A stretch of DNA of 64,000 nucleotides from Lineus longissimus. Lineage: Eukaryota; Nemertea; Pilidiophora; Heteronemertea; Lineidae. Below the pieces are notes generated by a model. That model saw only the letters and a list, made by a program, of their open reading frames with translations. It did not search any database and was not told the DNA's origin. The stretch is from NCBI RefSeq assembly GCF_910592395.1, contig NC_088308.1, positions 25,249,501 through 25,313,500 of the forward strand. The letters run 5' to 3'. The position numbers and the translations under genes were made by a program. Of this stretch, positions 61,001 to 64,000 are shown one piece after another. How positions within the stretch are numbered: position 1 is the first letter of the stretch; the number at the start of each line of letters is the position of its first letter.

Positions 61001-64000
61001 CATCCACACCGCTACTGCAAAATCTTTTCCCACCAACACGTAATGGCAGTACGTATCCATATCAGCATCATCCAATAACAAATGTATACGTGTAGAAGGA
61101 AACTACACAAGCCGACAGTAGCACATCGCCACTATTGCTGGTGGAGAACCACACATTTTTCGCAATTAAAAATAGTACATGATATGCCGTGGCATAAAGT
61201 TACACGTTGTGATGTTGATACAGCAGTATCAAAGAATGCAGGTAATCGCAATCATAGCCTCCAGCAGTCTTTCTGAACAATTCCAGAGTTTCAAAGCAGA
61301 TATATTACACAATGGTCACCAGCTCATGTAGTACTTTTTGATTCTTTCACTCTAATCTGTTCTGGAACCATCACTGGTATAATGTTTTTGAATTTCATCC
61401 CCGGCTCGAACCCTTCTCTTGTTCAATCCGATATCACAAAGTTGTCCTCAAATTTTGAAACTCTCAACTGGACTTTCACACACAACCTGGCTCTAGATCA
61501 ATGGGATTTTGATCCTGATGAAATATCATATGAAAGAACAACCCTTTTAATCCACCGAGGATGTTGTCTCTTGAGATCTGCGACCATGAGGACAAGTCCA
61601 AGCATATGAAAATAAGCAGCAGGAGAAACTGAACCAACAAATGATGTCCTATGTTGATATTATGATACTTTCAGCCAGCGACAATAGGTTCACCGTTATT
61701 CTTTGAGATTAGAATGCAAGAGATTCTCATCTTTTGTTATTGGGAAAATATCATCTTCTATGCAGAAAAAACTTCCAGCTGATGTTGCTATATTTGGCTC
61801 CACCGTCCTCAAGATTCCAGAGACTTTGATGAAAAGATGATATTTACTAATGTAAATGATTGTACATCAACAGGGAGATAGAAGTGGGTTATGTTGGTAG
61901 AAAGTTATGTCAGAAATACTATATGAAGATCAGTTTGCGTAATCTAGTTTGAGTTGGTAATCATCAATAGAGCAACTCAATAATCTTAATAGTGGTAACG
62001 ATGTATTGATGATGCTTCAATAGCGATGACTGTAAGAGATGCTTTTTAAGAGGTGTCTGACTGGACTCTGAGAAGAAGTCTGGTCATGATAAGTTATAAG
62101 GTGTAGAAGAATAGGGAACAAACTACTGCTACTCTATTTCGATATAGTAGTGATGTAACTGAGTGCATACTAATCCCACAGATGGAATCGAATATGATCT
62201 ATACTTAGGTGTGATTGAGACTTCATCTGCAAGACGGAACAGAAATCACTTCACCAATCCTCCAGGTGTGCTTTACATCACTATTTGCCTTCAAATCACT
62301 CCAATCTGGTGACTATTTACGTCTCCTGCTCCTATATCAGCAAGACTTGCTCCTGTTCAAACAGTTCATTGATCATTGATCACTCCTCGCAGTGTCACAG
62401 CTGGTATAATAGGTAATTGATCTGCACTGGAGAGGAGAAGAAAGAACCGGTAGTCTAGATCCAAGCCATCATTAGACAGTTACATAAGTGAATGCAGTGA
62501 GTGCAGTCAAATGGTTCTCATGATGCCAAAATCAGACTGTAACATCTGTTTAAATGTCATTGAACTGTTTTCACGTATCACAAATCAACTATTGTGATCA
62601 TAAGCCAAGGAGCATGATTCAGCAGGATTCTCCATCAGCCTTTTCAAAATGGTGATACACCACAGAATATTGTTCTAATCTCCCCCCAAAAAAGGTATAG
62701 CACTAAGACGTAATCCAGCCGTATCTCCTCCCGATGTCATCTAATCCGTCTCAGTACACAGATCAGATACCAACAGTGCACACAATCCAGATTTTGTGCG
62801 GATTTGGAAAAATACCAACACAACAGCTAATGAATAATCCTCTAATGTTAAAAAACACATTCAAATGAAATCCTTGTCTCGTATATCAGGTGCACACATA
62901 CCACATACACCACGAGCATACCACATCAGTTGTGTCCGTCATCCACGTTCGAGACAATGCCGGCAACGCTGCACTACTCCCTCTGGTCGCACCGGTAATA
63001 TCTTTACCATCTCCTTGACAACCAGTAATCTACAGTAGTTGGGGATTTCCAGAATCACCCAGCAGAGCTGCTGACGCTGATGAAATGATGCATCTACTGT
63101 TTGAATCACGATATGCTTTTTACAATGGGAAAATAACATGTGTGTATGAATTGCGGGGTATTTGATTTCAAGAAACCAGAACACATTCAGACACCCCAAG
63201 AAACACAGACTCGAAATCTAGTTTACAGTATAAAGGCCAGCATTGTTTGGCATTTTTTGGCTCTACTCCTCAAATATAATCATAGTCAATACATATTCCA
63301 TCTAAATACGCCCCCAGAGTCTGCTTTTGTTCTGACACGTGTGCCTGGTGTTTTTTTTTACACACGGTATCACAACCGAGTTCTCATATCATTCAATGCC
63401 GAGTATATTATTCATTACTCAATTTTCAAACTTCTGTCATAATCGTATGACACCTATGACCATGTTTACCAAATTTGGAGAGGTATTACCAGCCACATTT
63501 GCTCTCGGATGCTGAGCAAACACCAACCTCTGGTCGTCGAGAAAAGTGGTGATTGAAATATCTTTTTGGTACTTTACATTTATTCCCATTCACCACATGC
63601 CCAACCCAACAGTTTTACCCGCCTCTGATAATCATATTAACTTTTTTTAAAGATTTTAATTTGAAATAGCATGTAACATGTATGAGAAAAGCTACTGTCT
63701 TTCTAATCTCCCTGCTACTCAATCCATCCCTTGCACTTTACTTTTCTATTGTAAACTCATTAAGACTGCTACTGGTTAAAACAATCTGCATAATGTAATC
63801 AACTTTTTTGGAAATTGCTAATTAGTGATACCATAATCATCACATACCACATGTCATTCAAATAAGAAAAGTTATGACACATAATAGAGTACCGTCTGCA
63901 AAAAAGTCAAGAGGTATAATTTTTTTTAGATATTCAAGTTTTTAAAGAGTAAGTAGATTAGAGCCAGTATCACAACAATTTTTCATCTTTCAAATTTCAA
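58027..64000. other. region upstream of the RASGEF1 distal exon, nothing supported
   Basis: It must contain the distal RASGEF1 promoter and 5' UTR if the first exon call is right. Two minus-strand frames at 60228-60425 and 60459-60716 look mildly protein-like but have no splice support and no recognised domain. No RNA gene or repeat array is seen. Confidence 0.4.

Noticed and set aside
62939-63199. Minus-strand 86-codon frame near the right end
   Set aside because: No domain, no splice sites, and no similarity I recognise.

Overview
This is a stretch of intron-rich animal nuclear DNA. Nearly all recognisable coding sequence is short exons with GT-AG borders, there is a eukaryotic tRNA with internal A and B boxes, and the genes belong to animal families. 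A gustatory-receptor-like last exon beside SLC16-type transporters and a RASGEF1 gene suggests a marine invertebrate. I cannot separate a lophotrochozoan from a non-chordate deuterostome using the sequence alone.

Layout. (1) 139-237 (+) is the last exon of a gustatory-receptor-like gene. (2) 1005-11148 (+) carries three tandem monocarboxylate-transporter-like (SLC16/MCT) genes with the same three coding exons. Genes 2 and 3 lie in a recent ~3.8-kb tandem duplication (4207-8021 and 8022-11856). Its breakpoints fall inside the last exon of MCT gene 1 and inside an intron of the convergent neighbour, so the copying also left a truncated MCT tail and a frameshifted orphan exon of that neighbour. 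(3) 11409-18302 and probably on to ~18.9 kb or ~21.9 kb (-) is a multi-exon gene I do not recognise. Its phase-consistent exon chain includes one ~1.2-kb disordered exon and one GC-AG intron, and a tRNA-Arg(ACG) gene sits in one of its introns. (4) 22.57-24.48 kb is a 45-bp minisatellite that changes orientation once and has a 180-bp higher-order repeat. (5) 24.5-28.4 kb is AT-rich and probably includes the 3' UTR of the next gene; it holds four ~87-bp repeats rich in CCAAT boxes. (6) 28365-58026 (-) is RASGEF1, a guanine-nucleotide exchange factor with REM and CDC25 domains. I place 17 phase-compatible coding exons in one model, plus an alternative first exon at 45.4 kb. Its long 5' introns hold a perfectly repeated 771-bp segment, a long hairpin, palindrome clusters and microsatellites. 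(7) 58-64 kb shows no gene I can support.

The genes do not form a pathway. The interest is structural: tandem transporter copies exchanging sequence, exon relics at several stages of decay, and an unrecognised gene whose 3' end meets the last transporter copy head-on.
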